NCBI RefSeq assembly: GCF_965363235.1
Contig: NC_134838.1
Location: forward strand, 13,486,441-13,550,440
Direction: 5' to 3'
Length of the DNA: 64,000 nt
Source of the DNA: Mytilus galloprovincialis
Taxonomy: Eukaryota > Mollusca > Bivalvia > Mytilida > Mytilidae
In this document: one piece after another, positions 11,690 to 25,400 of the stretch
Layout: the number at the start of each line of letters is the position of its first letter
Position numbering within the stretch: position 1 is the stretch's first letter
Translations under genes and position numbers: made by a program
Notes under the pieces: generated by a model
Seen by the model: only the letters and a program-made list of their open reading frames with translations
What the model was told of the DNA's origin: nothing
Database searches by the model: none

Positions 11690-11870
11690 CCACCATTTTC
11701 TACATTTGAAAATGCCTGTACGGAATATGACAGTTCTTGTCCATTCGTTTTTTATTTGTTTTGTTATTTGATTTTGCCATGTGATTATGGACTTTCCGAA
11801 TTGATTTTCCTCTAAGTTCAGTATTTTTGTGATTTTTCTTTTGTTAACATCGTTTTGCTGATACTAAGAG
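11690..11870 (+). repeat. Interspersed repeat fragment
   Basis: AAAATGCCTGTACGGAATATG through TTCAGTATTTTTGTGATTTTT is a repeat I associate with mussel genomes. The final part recurs at about 62565-62615. Confidence 0.5.
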
Positions 11871-11997
11871 TAATTATGAATATAATGCGTGTTTTCACCT
11901 TCATCGGTGATCCAAAAGATGGATCTGTCGTGGAGTTGTTACTTGATTATACATGTATATATGTCGTGTACAAGTTACTTGATTAGACATGTATATA

Positions 11998-13079
11998 TGT
12001 CGTGTACAAGTTGCGATTTTGCACAGGTTATAACATGTACAGAACTATTGTACATGTTATAATGTGTACAAAGCAAAAAGACAAGTTATAACGTGTACAA
12101 TAGTACCCCGTACATGTTATAACATGTACAAAATATTGCTTAAAATGGTTTTAACTGGTACAAAATTTTAAAATTAAGAAGTTTATATTATATATTATAA
12201 CACATGTCATAAACCTCAATAATATTTTCATATTTTGTTGTATTGTTTATTCATGTTAGTGTGTCTTGTTCATTTTGATAAAATTAATTACCAGATTAAT
12301 AGTTTTAATTATTATGCTTTATTTTTAAATACTTTTAAAACACACACGAAGTCAACACACACTCTTTTCAAAAGAGAGGATTATAATAGATTTAAAACAT
12401 CAGCATGACATTCGACTCATACAATGATCTTATTAATCATAAACAAAAAATAATTTGATGCATAAGGTTTAAACCTGCATTGAGAGGCTCAAAATCAAAG
12501 AGTAGTTTCAATAATTCTTATTTTTTTGTTGATTAAGCGTGTTCCAATGAAAACCATTTTCTGTCTCTGGCTTTAATATAGTGTGCATTGGAGACCTTGC
12601 TGTAATTTTTGCATGTTGAAATTAAGGAGGGGGTATACTTCAAGACATTGTTCAGAAAAAAATGAGATGTACCAGTTTTCAACATGATAAAATCCATGAT
12701 GTACCGTAATACACAAACAATGACCTGAAACTTTGTGATCCCAGTGCTCTTAAGAAAAAAAAACCATCTCAACTTTTGATTACTTTCTTTAAAATTCAAT
12801 AAAACTCCAATGAATTCTGCTTTGTTTAAATTTATTTTCAAATTTGTACAAAATATTATTGAGAATAATGACAATCGTTATAATAATAGACACATATCTT
12901 TATTTTCAAATTTTGTACAAGTTAAAACCATTTTTAAGCAATATATTGTACACCTTATAACCTGTACGAGGTATTTTTGTACATGTTATAACTTCTATTT
13001 TTGCATTATACAAGTTATAACATGAACAACATTTTTGTACATGTTATAACCGGTGCAAAATCGCAACTTGTACACGACA
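11998..13079. mobile_element. Non-autonomous DNA element with long terminal inverted repeats
   Basis: The left end (11998-12175) and right end (about 12900-13079) are inverted copies over about 175 bp. Both start TGTCGTGTACAAGTTGCGAT at the outside and run inward to a block TTGCTTAAAATGGTTTTAAC. The arms contain repeats of GTACATGTTATAAC, including a perfect 20-bp palindrome at 12110-12129. Just outside the left end, a 37-bp segment ending in the same TIR tip (11940-11997) is tandemly duplicated. The roughly 700-bp interior has no transposase-like frame. The target-site duplication is unclear (flanks are ATAT-rich). Family is unassigned. Confidence 0.75.
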
Positions 13080-14220
13080 GATATATCACCGCATTATGTA
13101 TGAAATGGTAAAATACTTTGATTTAAAATTTCCTGTTTCCTTTATATGCACAAGTAATGATAATATTAAACTTATTCTAATTATATGCCCTCTTTGCAGT
13201 AAGCAAACGGAGGACCAAATGTGTTCCTCCCAGAGTAGTAGATTTAATAACGTTACAGCTCATAGCGAGCAAATAGAGCTCAAATTCTAAGAAAAATAAA
13301 TTAAGAATTAATCATAATTAATGTCGTGACAATGGATAACTTATCGATATACTGAAAAACAAGACGAAGATATGCCAATGACCCTTAGTTGATTAAGGTT
13401 GTGGTTCGTCATTTGTGTTGGCTGTTTATGGGTTGCTAGCCATGTTCACCTGGTCATATTTGCATGTAGCGAGTTCTACCGCTAATTATACCGTTGTTAT
13501 GTGGGGTTATACATCATCTAATTGTATACGGCCGCGATTGTCATCTCAATCTTCATTGTCTTAAAAGATTTCCACTATTGGTTTATGGGTTGTAGTTTTT
13601 GTATCGGAAAACAAAACTAAGGAGATGTTTACTAATACTATATAGTGGTTCGTGACTATATAAACAAAGGCCTTGACAATATAGGAATATATATATATAT
13701 ATATTAGTAAAAAAAAATATATGTAGGTTTTATTGCTGTCATCCAAAAATCACGGTCATGCGTTGACTAATTGGTTTTTAATACGGATGTCAAGAGATCT
13801 AAAATTTAATACTTGTTGTTAGTAATGTAGATTAAGGTTCAGATACAAATCTATGGTTGGACAAACGGTTCATGTACATAAAATTCAATTTTGCTATTAT
13901 GGTTTCTTTTAATACAGTTTTACATTCTCATTAAAAATACCCCATCAGGATGGTCAGTATGAAGGAAATATTTAAAGATTATCGTTGATTATCTTAACGA
14001 AATTGACTTTCTCGCTTGAGCCGATATGGCGAAAGTGAGAAAAGCAATAGAGTTGAGTTGACTAATGATCGCTATATTACCTATGACGAATTTGTTAATT
14101 TCATTGACAACGGGCACGCGTGCCCTTAGTTTCTAGCGATTATTTTTCATATCACTCTACTGTGTTGAGAAAGGAAATTATCAGTCAGTAAGATCATTTT
14201 TTTTTTTGTAAAAATAGCGA
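13080..14220. other. No recognised gene; AT microsatellite
   Basis: The stretch holds an (AT)n run at about 13688-13706. No further exon of the partial receptor copy at 14228 could be found in it. Confidence 0.4.
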
Positions 14221-14323
14221 TAATGATGGATGCACATCAAGTCATAAAGTTCTAATCAAAGATGAGTCATCAGCATCACCACCGTCATATGAATCTGTGA
14301 TGAACAATGCTGAAAATAAATGA
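14218..14323 (+). pseudogene. Partial last exon of a third CYYR1/Shisa-like paralogue
   Basis: A frame reading DESSASPPSYESVMNNAENK and a stop at 14321-14323 matches the PPxY-centred tail of gene B (PPSYASVMNN) and gene A (PPPSYTSVVND). A pyrimidine tract and an AG (TTTTTTTTGTAAAAATAG) sit just in front. Joining there would use a phase different from the phase-1 junction in A and B, and no matching earlier exons were found within the 2 kb either side. It may be a decayed duplicate, or the last exon of a gene whose other exons are too diverged or distant to see. It is about 2.1 kb upstream of gene A on the same strand. Confidence 0.6.
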
Positions 14324-14804
14324 CTACCATTAAATGCTGTTTCCTAGCATATGCAATGGCATGGTTGTAATTTTCCTTGTCTACGACACGGTAGTCCGCA
14401 TGGAAAAAGAGCACACAATTAGAGCAATCAAAGGATTTGAAAAAATTGAAAAAATTTCAAACTCCAATTGCTTTTAAAATTTGCTTCCAAAATGATGTAT
14501 GTAAACTTGACAATTATTGTTATAATGGCTTCGAGAATCGTATACTAGTACTTGCAGATTTCTTTATTTCTGTTAAAATACGTTTAATTTTTAAGTAATC
14601 CACAAACCTCATAGTTTTTTTTATTTCACTGCCGTGTACACAAGGAAGCTAGCATTTCAACCACATTGCAAACTTTTAAGGCTTAGCCTGTTTGTGAGAT
14701 TTTTAATTTGTAATATACTACATTTTGGAAGTTCAGCGACGATATGCTGCTACAAGTACAATATATATATATCTGACAGGCCATTTTTATATCTATTCAG
14801 TTCT

Positions 14805-15712
14805 AAAAGAGGGACGAACGATACCAAAGGGACAGTCAAACTCATAAATCTAAAACAAACTGACAACGCCATGGCTAAAAATGAAAAAGACAAACAGAAA
14901 AACAATAGTACACATGACACAACATAGAAAACTAATGAATAAACAACACGAACCCCACCAAAAACTAGGGGTTATCTCAGGTGCTCCGGAAGGGTAAGCA
15001 GATCCTGCTCCACATGTGGCACCCGTCGTGTTGCTTATGTGATTACAAATCCGGTAAATAGTCTAATTCGGTAGGTCACATTCATGAAAGGGAAGGGGAT
15101 TGTAGTTACGACGTGAGGAACATATCTGATATCATTTGTGAAACGGTTATTCCATAACGGTCAACCAACTCGTGATGGCGTCCGTAAAATTTACGAAGGG
15201 ATGATTTCAACTTCACCATTTGGAACTCTTGGTTTAATAGCTTCCTTGTGAGCAGTAACCCTCTATCAAGAAAATCATGATAGGAAATGCAAGCACGGGA
15301 ATATCGTATCAATTGGGAGATATATACCCCGTATGCAGGTGCTGCTGGAATGTTGCTACTTAGAAATGGAAAGTTCACAATTGGAAAGCTGAAATCATCT
15401 CTTTTGTCGTAAAGTTTTGTTTTCAACCGACCCTCATTGTCAATTTCTAGATGTTAGTCAAGATATGAAGCCGAATTAACTGTATCTGTAGTATCCTTTA
15501 TCTCCAATTCGATGGGATAGATGCGTTCCACATAGTCACCAAATTTTGAATTGTTTAGTGAAAGAACGTCATCTATATAGCGGAAAGTAGAGTTAAAGGA
15601 TATTGCTAACTTCTTATCTTTCTTCCTAAGAAGTTCCTGCATGAAGTCAGCCTCATAATAATAAAGAAACAAGTCGGCAAGTAGAGGGGCACAGTTTGTT
15701 GCCATTGGGATA
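14805..15712 (-). mobile_element. Broken retroelement fragment, reverse transcriptase C-terminal half and 3' region (Penelope-like, tentative)
   Basis: On the minus strand the reverse-transcriptase part (about 15712-15106) has APLLADLFLYYYE, the catalytic FRYIDDVLSLNN and, further on, KLYDKRDDFSFPIVNFPFL and YGVYISQLIRYSRAC. The noncoding 3' region runs to about 14805 and ends in AAAAGAGGGACGAACGATAC. The copy is 5'-truncated and broken. Relatives in this window are at 26.94 kb and 42.75 kb, and pieces of the 3' region recur at 35.7, 36.85, 45.53 and 63.0 kb. The Penelope assignment rests on motif style only. Confidence 0.6.
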
Positions 15713-15812
15713 TTCTAAGATATCATATGAAGTTATTCAGATATCGTATGCAGTTATTCAGATATCTTATGAAGTTATTCAGATATCATATTAAGTGTAT
15801 TCAGAAATCTAG
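15713..15812 (+). repeat. Short tandem repeat, unit about 24 bp
   Basis: Four imperfect copies of AGATATCATATGAAGTTATTC-like units lie directly next to the truncated end of the reverse-transcriptase fragment. Confidence 0.7.
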
Positions 15813-16380
15813 TATTCTTTATGTAATTGTTTTTTTTATACATTTTAAACCTTGACTTGCTGTTTCATTGACCTAACGGGGTATTCGATATACTGTTGGA
15901 CGGAGGATTTTTATTTTGGATTGAATATTGTTTTCAGCTGTTGCTACGGATTCTTAATATATTTCGACGGATTTGTTTTTTCACTGCATATGTATACAAT
16001 TTTTGCACCCCGAAAATCAACTAGTCATACATTTCCCGATCCTGATATATTGTAACAGTTATTCATATATGACAGCTTAAAATACAAAATATACCACAAC
16101 TTTTATAAATTTATAGCTTCGGGATTTAATAAATGAATCTGTTGAAGGATAAAAGAAAAGCGTATTTTGTCAGTTAGTTTTCGTGAATAACTTATAAACT
16201 GCATGTAATTGTTTGCTATTTTGTATAAAATATAATCTACTGTCATTTGGCAAAGATATTTGTATGTACATATGATAAAAAGATTTCTTAAGAAATTGAA
16301 CAATATACCCAAACCATGACCCCGATCTATTTACATAGTTAAATGACCTCCTTACCTTATGATCCTATTCACGGTCTCTT

Positions 16381-16444
16381 TATTTCAAATACCTGTGTTT
16401 GTATTGATCCCATAAACTGTACTCCCCAACATTGAAAAAAAAAA
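16381..16444 (+). promoter_or_regulatory. Conserved block upstream of gene A start
   Basis: TTCAAATACCTG followed by TTGTATTGATCC (16384-16410) is matched about 30 bp upstream of gene B's ATG (34176-34203: TTCTAAATACCTG, TAGTATTGATCC). The rest of the flanks has diverged. The block is probably core promoter or 5' UTR kept since the duplication. No TATA box in a fixed position was established. Confidence 0.45.
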
Positions 16445-19400
16445 ATGGCAAACAACATCGTCTGCGTTTTAGGAGTTTATCTTTTATCTTTGCTTGCAGG
16501 TAAGAAGAACACAATAGTCACAATTTGTTTGTTTTGACTACTTTTATTTCACTAACGGCAGTTGGTATCAAGGTACGCATTTCGTAATATGTTTACATTT
16601 TTATATGTTACAGTTCTCTTGCACGTATCGGTCCATCCGTAATAATTAAAATAAATCAGTTTTTGTTGTACTATATTGACAACAACAACAAAAAAAGGTT
16701 TTAAGGGTTTAAATCAATCGGTAAAGGCAATACTTACTGCAAACCTTGTCACGGTTTATATACGGGTATGGCAATAAGGTTTCATTGAGGTAAATTGTTT
16801 TTGAAAATTCTTGAAATAAGCCAACATACAAACAAGCAAGCAATTACGTATTTGCCAAACAAGGCACCCGGAAAGAGAGAAATAATCAAATCATAATTAT
16901 AAAATATAATAAAAGAAATAAAAATACATTATACACAGTATCATATGATTAGTCTGATTTATTTGAACTTCACTAACTTTTGAAGTAAATGAAATAAGTA
17001 AGTAAGTAAGCATGCATGGTAAGGATAACAAAGATATTATGACCCACTGTGTATTACCCCGGTCACTTCACTTGACACCACACTTGTATCTTAACCGACT
17101 GTTATATTAAATAACTGCTCCCATAAAAGTGTAAAAATAACATTTATCAATAATATATATGTATTTGCCATTTTTAAAAAACGTGCCTTCTTTTTCTTTA
17201 AACAAAATAGACAAATTGTCAATGATGTATGTAGAACTACATTAGCAGCGAAAAAATGTTTTATATAAAATTGAACCTTTGATAACAAACTGTTAACTCT
17301 TTTGTATAGTATGATGAGTCAAGCAGATATTGCGCAAATTTTGGTAAAACTGTTTCAAGGTCACGGAAATGGGTATTTGTAACTGAAATAAAATTCGTTG
17401 AAGAAATCGTCAATTTGCTAATGACATCTTTTTATTCTATAATAAATACACTTTTTTAAGTGTTCCACGTGTATTCCGTTTCACCATATTATAAGTTGTA
17501 TATTCCTAGGAAAACAATTATCCGTATTATCCAGTCTTTAGTCTATTAATGAGTAAACTTAATTGTCATATTACATAAAATATATGTAATGTTGGTCACT
17601 GGACGGTGGTGGATTGTTTTTATTCGAAAATAGCATGAATAAAAGAAGGAAATTAATAAAAATATTTAATAAATATTTAAATTGTATTGCAACTGCGTTT
17701 CGAAAATACTTATAGCTGTTTTTTAAAATAATTTTAAAAACATTATTTTGTTGTTGTTTAACATGAATATAAAACTAACATGTCATGTGCTTACACATAG
17801 CTTGGTGGTTGGATATTGATCATGTGTTTATATCATGTTGTATTTACAACATTAGAAAACGATTTAAATCTTATTTTGGCTGTTCAAAAGATCAACTGAA
17901 CCCGGATGTAATTTCACACACAGTTTAATCATATTCATCTACATTTAAATCACGGTTAAAATTCTTTCGATAATAAACAAGGGTGTGCTGCAAAAATAAC
18001 AACATTGGGGTGTTAGAGGACAAAAGGTTAATGTAATTGCACGATAAAGTTCTTTTGACCTTTTGTGGATAAAAAATGTCTGCCATAACACATCCTGCGT
18101 ATTTTTTAAGGGTATCATAAAAATAATATTTAGATTTTTTTATACCATAAATTATATTATTTTGACATATTATGCAGAAATACATTGCTCATGTCATTCT
18201 GATGATATAAACATTGGTATTTTAAAATCATAAAAACAAATAATCTTGTTTTTATTATATTAAAATACCCGATGTTTTTTTATCATCCGAATGACATGAA
18301 AATGGCACGGGTAATCTTATAGTTCGTTTCTGTGTGTGTTGCATTGTCGTTTTGGTATTTTGTTGCACTTCAGTGTTTCAGCAGTAAAATAAAAATAAAA
18401 AAAAATACTACAAATGTCATGCGACAGAATCGCTTTTCTGGATTTATCGTCCTACGGTAAAGTGAATAGTTGCGAAAGGTAGAACTGTAGAATTAATATC
18501 CTGGTCTCTGTTTTCAATTTGAAATGATTACATGATTTTCAGTCAGTCAGGAGTCTACTTCGTCATAATTATCTCCCCATTACGCCAGTTCATTTTCACA
18601 ATCGTAGAAATGGAAGCCGTTGTTGGGATGACGCGCTACCAATTTTGCTCATGGAAACCGATAAATTTATCCACATTGCACCATTTACGGTCCTTATATG
18701 TCAGTTGTATTTTAAAAGACAAATGTATCAACTAGCTAATGAGCATCAGTTAATGATCTTGTCTGCATTGATTCAATTTTAAACTATTGTCTGATCGGTT
18801 GTCAGGTGGAATTTTCGAAAATTCATAAACATTTAAAAAAAAATTCTAATTAAAAATTTCGTGGAAGGGCAGACTAGATTTTTTTTAGTGTATAAAGACT
18901 ATAAACCCTAGTTTTCACACACAATTTTTTTTATTTTTTCAAAGATATGCATTTTCATCATCCAACTTGAAAGACTGTCGTCAAGTACTTTCAGTAAAAA
19001 AATAGCTATTCGAACACACCTTCTCTGTTTTTGTGACTCATTAGATCAGTTGGAAGGCAAACGCCTGAATCTGACAGATAGAGGTCAATTTGTCGACAAA
19101 AAAAGAACCCGTATGTAAAATGTTTACGCCCACAAACAGCGCCACCTATAATTTTTTCTACGGCATCTTTGAGAACGATGTCACATTCTGTAGTAAATTA
19201 AAACATTAAATTAACTAAAACATAGAAAAGTAAGTGTAAAACACAAATTGAAAGATATATTTGCAGATGACTGTTTACGCATGATACGCTGGCAATGTGG
19301 GCAATGTCCTTTAATCCAAGACTGAAAATTAGTTTGTTTCCTACGTCAAGATGGCGGATTTCAATGTTTACATTTTTTCACCTATTTATAATCTGACACA

Positions 19401-22400
19401 AATTCGTATCCAATCATTTATTAGGAATTTTATTATTGATCTTTGAAGATCATCCAGTCACATTTGCCGTTAGAAAGTGGCTACACGTTACCAGCCGTCG
19501 TTACAAAGTAGCCATGTGTTTTGTGGGGATACCTTGGGAATGTTGTGTATTCAAAAGTTACGGTAAAAATCAATGTTATCTTCCTTATATTTCCATGCAT
19601 ACACAATTTATAACAGCAAATCCATTCTTAACAGACCCCATAAGGTAAACGGACATATTTAACTGTCTGCTTGAGCAAAAATTCGTGTAAATAAGCCTGA
19701 TGGGTCGTTTTGAATTCAAGCACAGCAGACAAACACGTGGTAGATTGTTTATGTTTGACAGTTTGTTTACCTGAATTGCACGTTGATGTTACTATATACT
19801 TACCAATAACCTTTATCGTGTTATACTTTCAAGAGTTATATAATACATCTTACCCAGGAAATACGTCTAGGTAGGTGCAGGGACTTCCTTTACTTGGTCC
19901 TTAACTGGTGAGGGTGTAATGATACATTACAGCATTTTTTGCATTTGATATATTTCATGTACATGTACATTTTATGTACACAAAGAACAATAAAGTAAAT
20001 GAACGTACATGGGTTTAATTCCCACCCTAGGTATACATTTTGACTCTCATAACAGGTTGGAACAAATAGAGCAGATAGCAATTGACAATAATGTAATGCT
20101 AAAATGATAATTGATAGGGTTAAATCATCAACATCATTTTTTCTAGTATACAGCAGCTCCTCTAAGGATTGGTAAGGGCATACTTTACTAAAAGTCCAGT
20201 GGCTAAGTCCTGTCTCTTTTGCCTCTGATATTTACTTATTTATATTATAATTTCTAATATTCTCTTGTGCATGTAGTAAGGCAAAAGCTATTGTTACTCT
20301 TATTTTCCTCATTTGCCTTAAAACAATGGAATGTATTGATTGTTGATGTATGTAAAGTGACTTGTAATTTAACTGTCACTGCTAACAGAGACTTGGACTC
20401 TGGTGACAAGTTTCCAGAATGTTATCTCATTGGCAACTATACCATAAATGTCAGTTTCCCCTTTATAAGTTTTATGAAAAGAATTTAATGATAATATAAT
20501 AATAAGTTGTAAAAAAATTGAAAAGTTAAGCACAAGTGCCAAATCTAATTGGCTTTTCATTCAAGAAAACCTAGAGGCATTGAAAAGTGTTGAAAAATAA
20601 ATGTTTTGAACTCAGAAAACTATCAATATATAGAGTACAGATATTGTTTTAATTGGGCCTTTGGGAATATTTGGCTGTTAATTGAAGATATAATTGTTAT
20701 ATGCCTTTTCAAATATATGTGTGGCTCTGATCTGGCTGTGGTTTAAAATCTAAGAATGGAGTTGGTTATCTCCATATTTATCTGATTAATATCAACATCA
20801 TTGTTCCATTATATATATACATATATGTAAATCATTGTAATACATGTACATTACTTTGCTCTTCATATGCCCTTTAATTGGAATAAAATATCTTGTCTTA
20901 TACCACATTTCTTTATTCTAGTACTGACAGGTTAACTTTTAAAAGCATTTTAAGTAAGTGAGTGGATGACAAGCTTAGTCAATGATTGTAAATCCAGATA
21001 ATATCATGATTTTTTTTATATAGTGAATAATGTTATTAAACTAGTTATCTCAATTAAAAGAACTGACATTCTGCTTTGAATTTATTTCTGATATCAGAAT
21101 AATAAATTTCTTTTTGTTGTCCTTTTTCAAAAAAATTCTGAACATACTGTATTTAAATCAGTTTTGTTTTTGTCTGAGACTACTATAACTTGGGAGGTGA
21201 CCACAATCTCTATGTTATACATTGAAGTAGTCTCAGATTTTTGTAGTCCATTTGACTATGCATTTTAGAGCAGGTAAATGTGAATTTGGATTAAATTTGA
21301 AGTTGATTCAGTATATCTAATGACATAATACCACTATTTTATTTCAACAAAGCATTTTCAAATTTTATTTACTGGTCAGCTTAGGTTATTATCCAATCAA
21401 TAATTTAATTGAAAGGACTTAACAGTTGGTTGCAGGACTTTTGAATTCAAATATAAGAAAGAAGAAAAAATATAAAGCAAAACTTGAAATATTACATATA
21501 ATAGGATTTATGATAACTGCAGGATATCAGATTGCAATACAGCTTTTGTTCAGTTATCTTTGTGTTGATTATTATGTTTTAAATCCCTTTCTGGTTCTTT
21601 GGATGTTCAGATTTTTTTTCTCTTGATTAAGGCAAGCAACAGAACTTGTACAACTTATGTAGTTTCTTATCTCAGGGTGAATCCAGAAAATTTTAAACAT
21701 AAGTGGTGGTATTCTCAACCAAGGATAAAAAGGATGGTTCCAATTATATGCATGATCCCATTCAAATGCATTAATCTTCCATAACAAAAGGAGGTTCCAA
21801 TCACCAGACTCTCTGAGATCTGCAATTGTATCTTAAAGCAGCTATAATAAAACAAAAATTGTGCATGTACTTCTGGCTACTGCAGATTGATTTTATTTTC
21901 AATCTATGGTAATGGTCACAATTTTGAAGACTATATTTCCTTTTTTTTCCATATTTTTGTTTAAATGTAATCTTCTGCTTCTGCTTCTATTGTAACACAG
22001 GTTCTTTTGACAAATGACTGATAAACCCATCTTGTATCCTTCTATCTACCAAAAAGGTGTTTGAGAATATATATATACAATATAAAGTTCAAGTTTCAGA
22101 GAAAAAGTCAGTCTGTTATAAAATGTAGGTAATTGTCTTCTTTGGAAGTGTTCAACAACCTGTAAGAACTTGAAAAAAATGTCATATTCAACCTTTCCAT
22201 GACTATTTTAATGTTACAACAGTAGAGGAACATGGAATATTGAAAGGTATTCAAGAACTCTTCGAAATAGATCTGCAATCATTAATTTTACTCAAATTTA
22301 CTGTTGTGAACTTGCAATATCCTACGATGCGCGTACCGAGTTATCTCCCTTTGAACTCCGCTTCGCCACGAATAAACTGACACAATTGCGTATCCGGGGT

Positions 22401-25400
22401 TTTTGTGATCTGATATTGTTAAATTAGAAGCAAAAAACGGTTTTACTTCATATTTTATACCCCTCAACACGTTACCAAACCTATTTAAGGATTTATTAAT
22501 GATTTTCCGTGGACCTACGCAAATTTTCAGAAAAAAAGTTTCACTTCACTCGTGAATTTATAACATTTTAACAATACTTTTTTATTATAATTATATAAAA
22601 TAAGAAAGCTTATTCAATCTAGAATTGAACACTTTGGTTTTTATTAATGTACGAGTACAAATAAGACGATACGAGTCCAAAAACCACGAGGCATGCACGT
22701 TTACCAAAAAATCGTAAACTCTGACCTTTTATCACGTGACCAATGTCTTGAACTTAGAAGCCATTAAATCGTTTGCCGTTCAACTGGATAGGTATTTCAC
22801 TTGACCCATATATTTCAACTTTTAGTACTGTTATTTTTTTTGTGTTATAAAGTCAATCTGTAGCTTTGATATATAAAAATAATAAAATCTGAAGCGAGAC
22901 GATGTATGAAATAATCTTACTTTGTACGATATCAATACAAAATATTCAACTCAAACACGCCCTAACATAAAAAGGTGCACTCGATTTTCTCTTTTCGATA
23001 TAATTGTTACCCGTTTTTTGGAATTTTTTTTGAGTCACACAGTAGAAGGGCAGACACGAAAATTTTTGAACTAATAGATTGATATGTTTTCCGTCCGTGG
23101 TATTTTTTTCAAAAAAATCGGAGGTTATGCATTTTCTTCATCCAACTTGAAAGATACCCATGTCGTCGACTTGAAATCTAATTGTTTTGCTTAACTATGT
23201 ACTAGATAAATTAAAAACTTATGCAAATGGTGTTTTTAAAATAAAACACCTCGTAATTGAGAAGAATATTGTAATTTTGTTTGTTTTTATTAACTTTTAA
23301 AATTTTTGTCACTATAGTAAACAATACAGTACACATTTATCGCCTTCTCTAACAAAGAGCTTCGATTCTTTTGTTCTATTTCAACCGGGTTTCCGACTGC
23401 AGTTGGATAGTAAAATGCGAAAAACTCAATCACGAGGTTTATGATTTAAAAGTACGGTCTTAACACGGTGCTAACTCACACCGAACAGTTAGCTATAAAG
23501 GTTACCAAGATTACAAGTGTAAACCATTCAAACAGGTAAACCAACGGTCTAATCTATATAAAAAACGAGAAACGAGAAACACTTATGAACAACATCAACA
23601 AACGATAACTACTGAACTCCTGACTTAAGACAGGTGCAACCAATTGCACATCTCTTTTTTCTTTTTATTTGCTGTCTATAGTATGAATATTAAATAAAAG
23701 CACATATTATTAATATATATTCTTTTCTTCAGAAACAGTGAATGGAGGGTCTTACTGTTATTACTATATCGATAGCTATGCTCGCTATGATGGAAGTTAC
23801 TGTACTAATGGTTGCTGCAGTTACACTTCATACAATCCGTGTTGTTCAGACTATGATAACTATCGAGACAGTGATTACGATTTTTATTATAGTTCCACAG
23901 TGTAAGTGCAAGTAATTATAAGTTCAAAGCCTCTTGTGGAATGTAAAAAATCATAAAATGAGTTTCATAATTGGAGTGTTGTTAATTAAATTTCAAGTAA
24001 CTATAGCAAGGTCTTCATCGAAAAAGCAGTCTACGTGTATGTATGCTGTATCCACTGAAACTATAGTAAAACTTCATTTATATAATATAATGTTATTTAT
24101 TTGACACAGTTCGATTTAAAGAAGTTTTCATTTTACATCAAAAATATCTCTTTAAACGTCCATGTGTTTTTTTTTTGTTATTTTTTTTGTATAGAAGTCT
24201 TATATAATTTGAAGAGAAAAGGAATCATCCCTATGCAATCGGAAATCACAGCCGGGGTGAAAGGGCGCGGACACTTTTGCCGTGAATAAAGAGGTCGATT
24301 TTTTGTAATGATGATTTTTTTTCAGCTCTTTGTCAGCAACAATGCTTTAATCATATTTGAAAACATTCTTTCTTAAAATATATATAGATTCGTATCATCA
24401 ACTCGTTGTATCGATCATTAAAGCTAATTGACGAATTAAGAGAGTTTTTGTTCATAAGATATAGATAGCTAAGTGTTTGATACAATCATATTGTTAATGA
24501 GCATGTCTGGTTCAGTTGTATTTTGAATTTAGTGTTTTGTGTTTTAGTGGCGTTCTTTTAGTTAAAACAATATTTTATTTCAAAAGTGCACGAAATACAA
24601 ATATACAATAGAAATACTGGGATTCGGAAACAAGAAAAACTCATATAAATCCGTCTCCCTTGTGGCGTTCTCTTGCTAGAGAAACATGCAGATGTTTGGC
24701 TATGCGGGATCTATCATGCATTAATGTTTCCGTTTGACCGTTTAAAAGTGCATTTGTATAAATATACCCTTTATTCATGTTCATGAGCCTTTAAAACCCT
24801 TCTCGTCAATTGCATGTCATTTAAAATGTATAGATAAACTCATCATAGATACCAGGACTAAATTTTGTATATACGCCAGACGCGCGTTTCATCTACAAAA
24901 GACTCATCACTGACGCTCGAATCCAAAAAAGTTAAAACGGCCAAATAAGGTACGAAGTTAAAGAGCATTGAGGACCAACATTCCTAAAAGTTTTGCCAAT
25001 CACAGCTAAGGTAATCTAAGCATGAGGTAAAAAAGCCTTAGTATTTCAAAAATTCAAAATTTTGTAAACAGTTAATTTATAAATATAACCATATCAATGG
25101 TAATTCATGTCAGCACAAAAGTACTGACTACTGGGCTGGTGATACCCTCGGAGAAATAAATCTCCACCAGCAGTTGCATCGACCCAGTGGTTGTAAATAA
25201 ACTCATCATAGATACCAGGACTAAATTTTGTATATACGCCAGACGCGCGTTTCGTGTACAAAAGACTCACCAGTGACGCTCGAATCCAAAAAAGTTAAAA
25301 AGGCCAAATGACGTACGAAGTTGAAGAGCATTGAGGACCAAAAGTTCCTAAGGTAATCTATGCCCGAGGTAGAAAAGCCTTAGTATTTCAAAAGTTCAAA

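Larger units (their letters stand above)
16500..23732 (+). other. Intron 1 of gene A (7.2 kb)
   Basis: Mostly AT-rich DNA. It holds a hairpin element (18190-18298), a fragment of the 11.3-kb repeat (18310-18380), and two diverged direct copies of one segment (18840-19010 and 23010-23180). A frame at 19436-19648 is open but unrecognised. No other exon on either strand was convincing. Confidence 0.6.

Noticed and set aside
13411-13500. Frame with ICVGCLWVASHVHLVIF as a membrane exon for the third paralogue
   Set aside because: It does not match the GIVIGCL pattern of genes A and B and lacks splice signals in the right phase.
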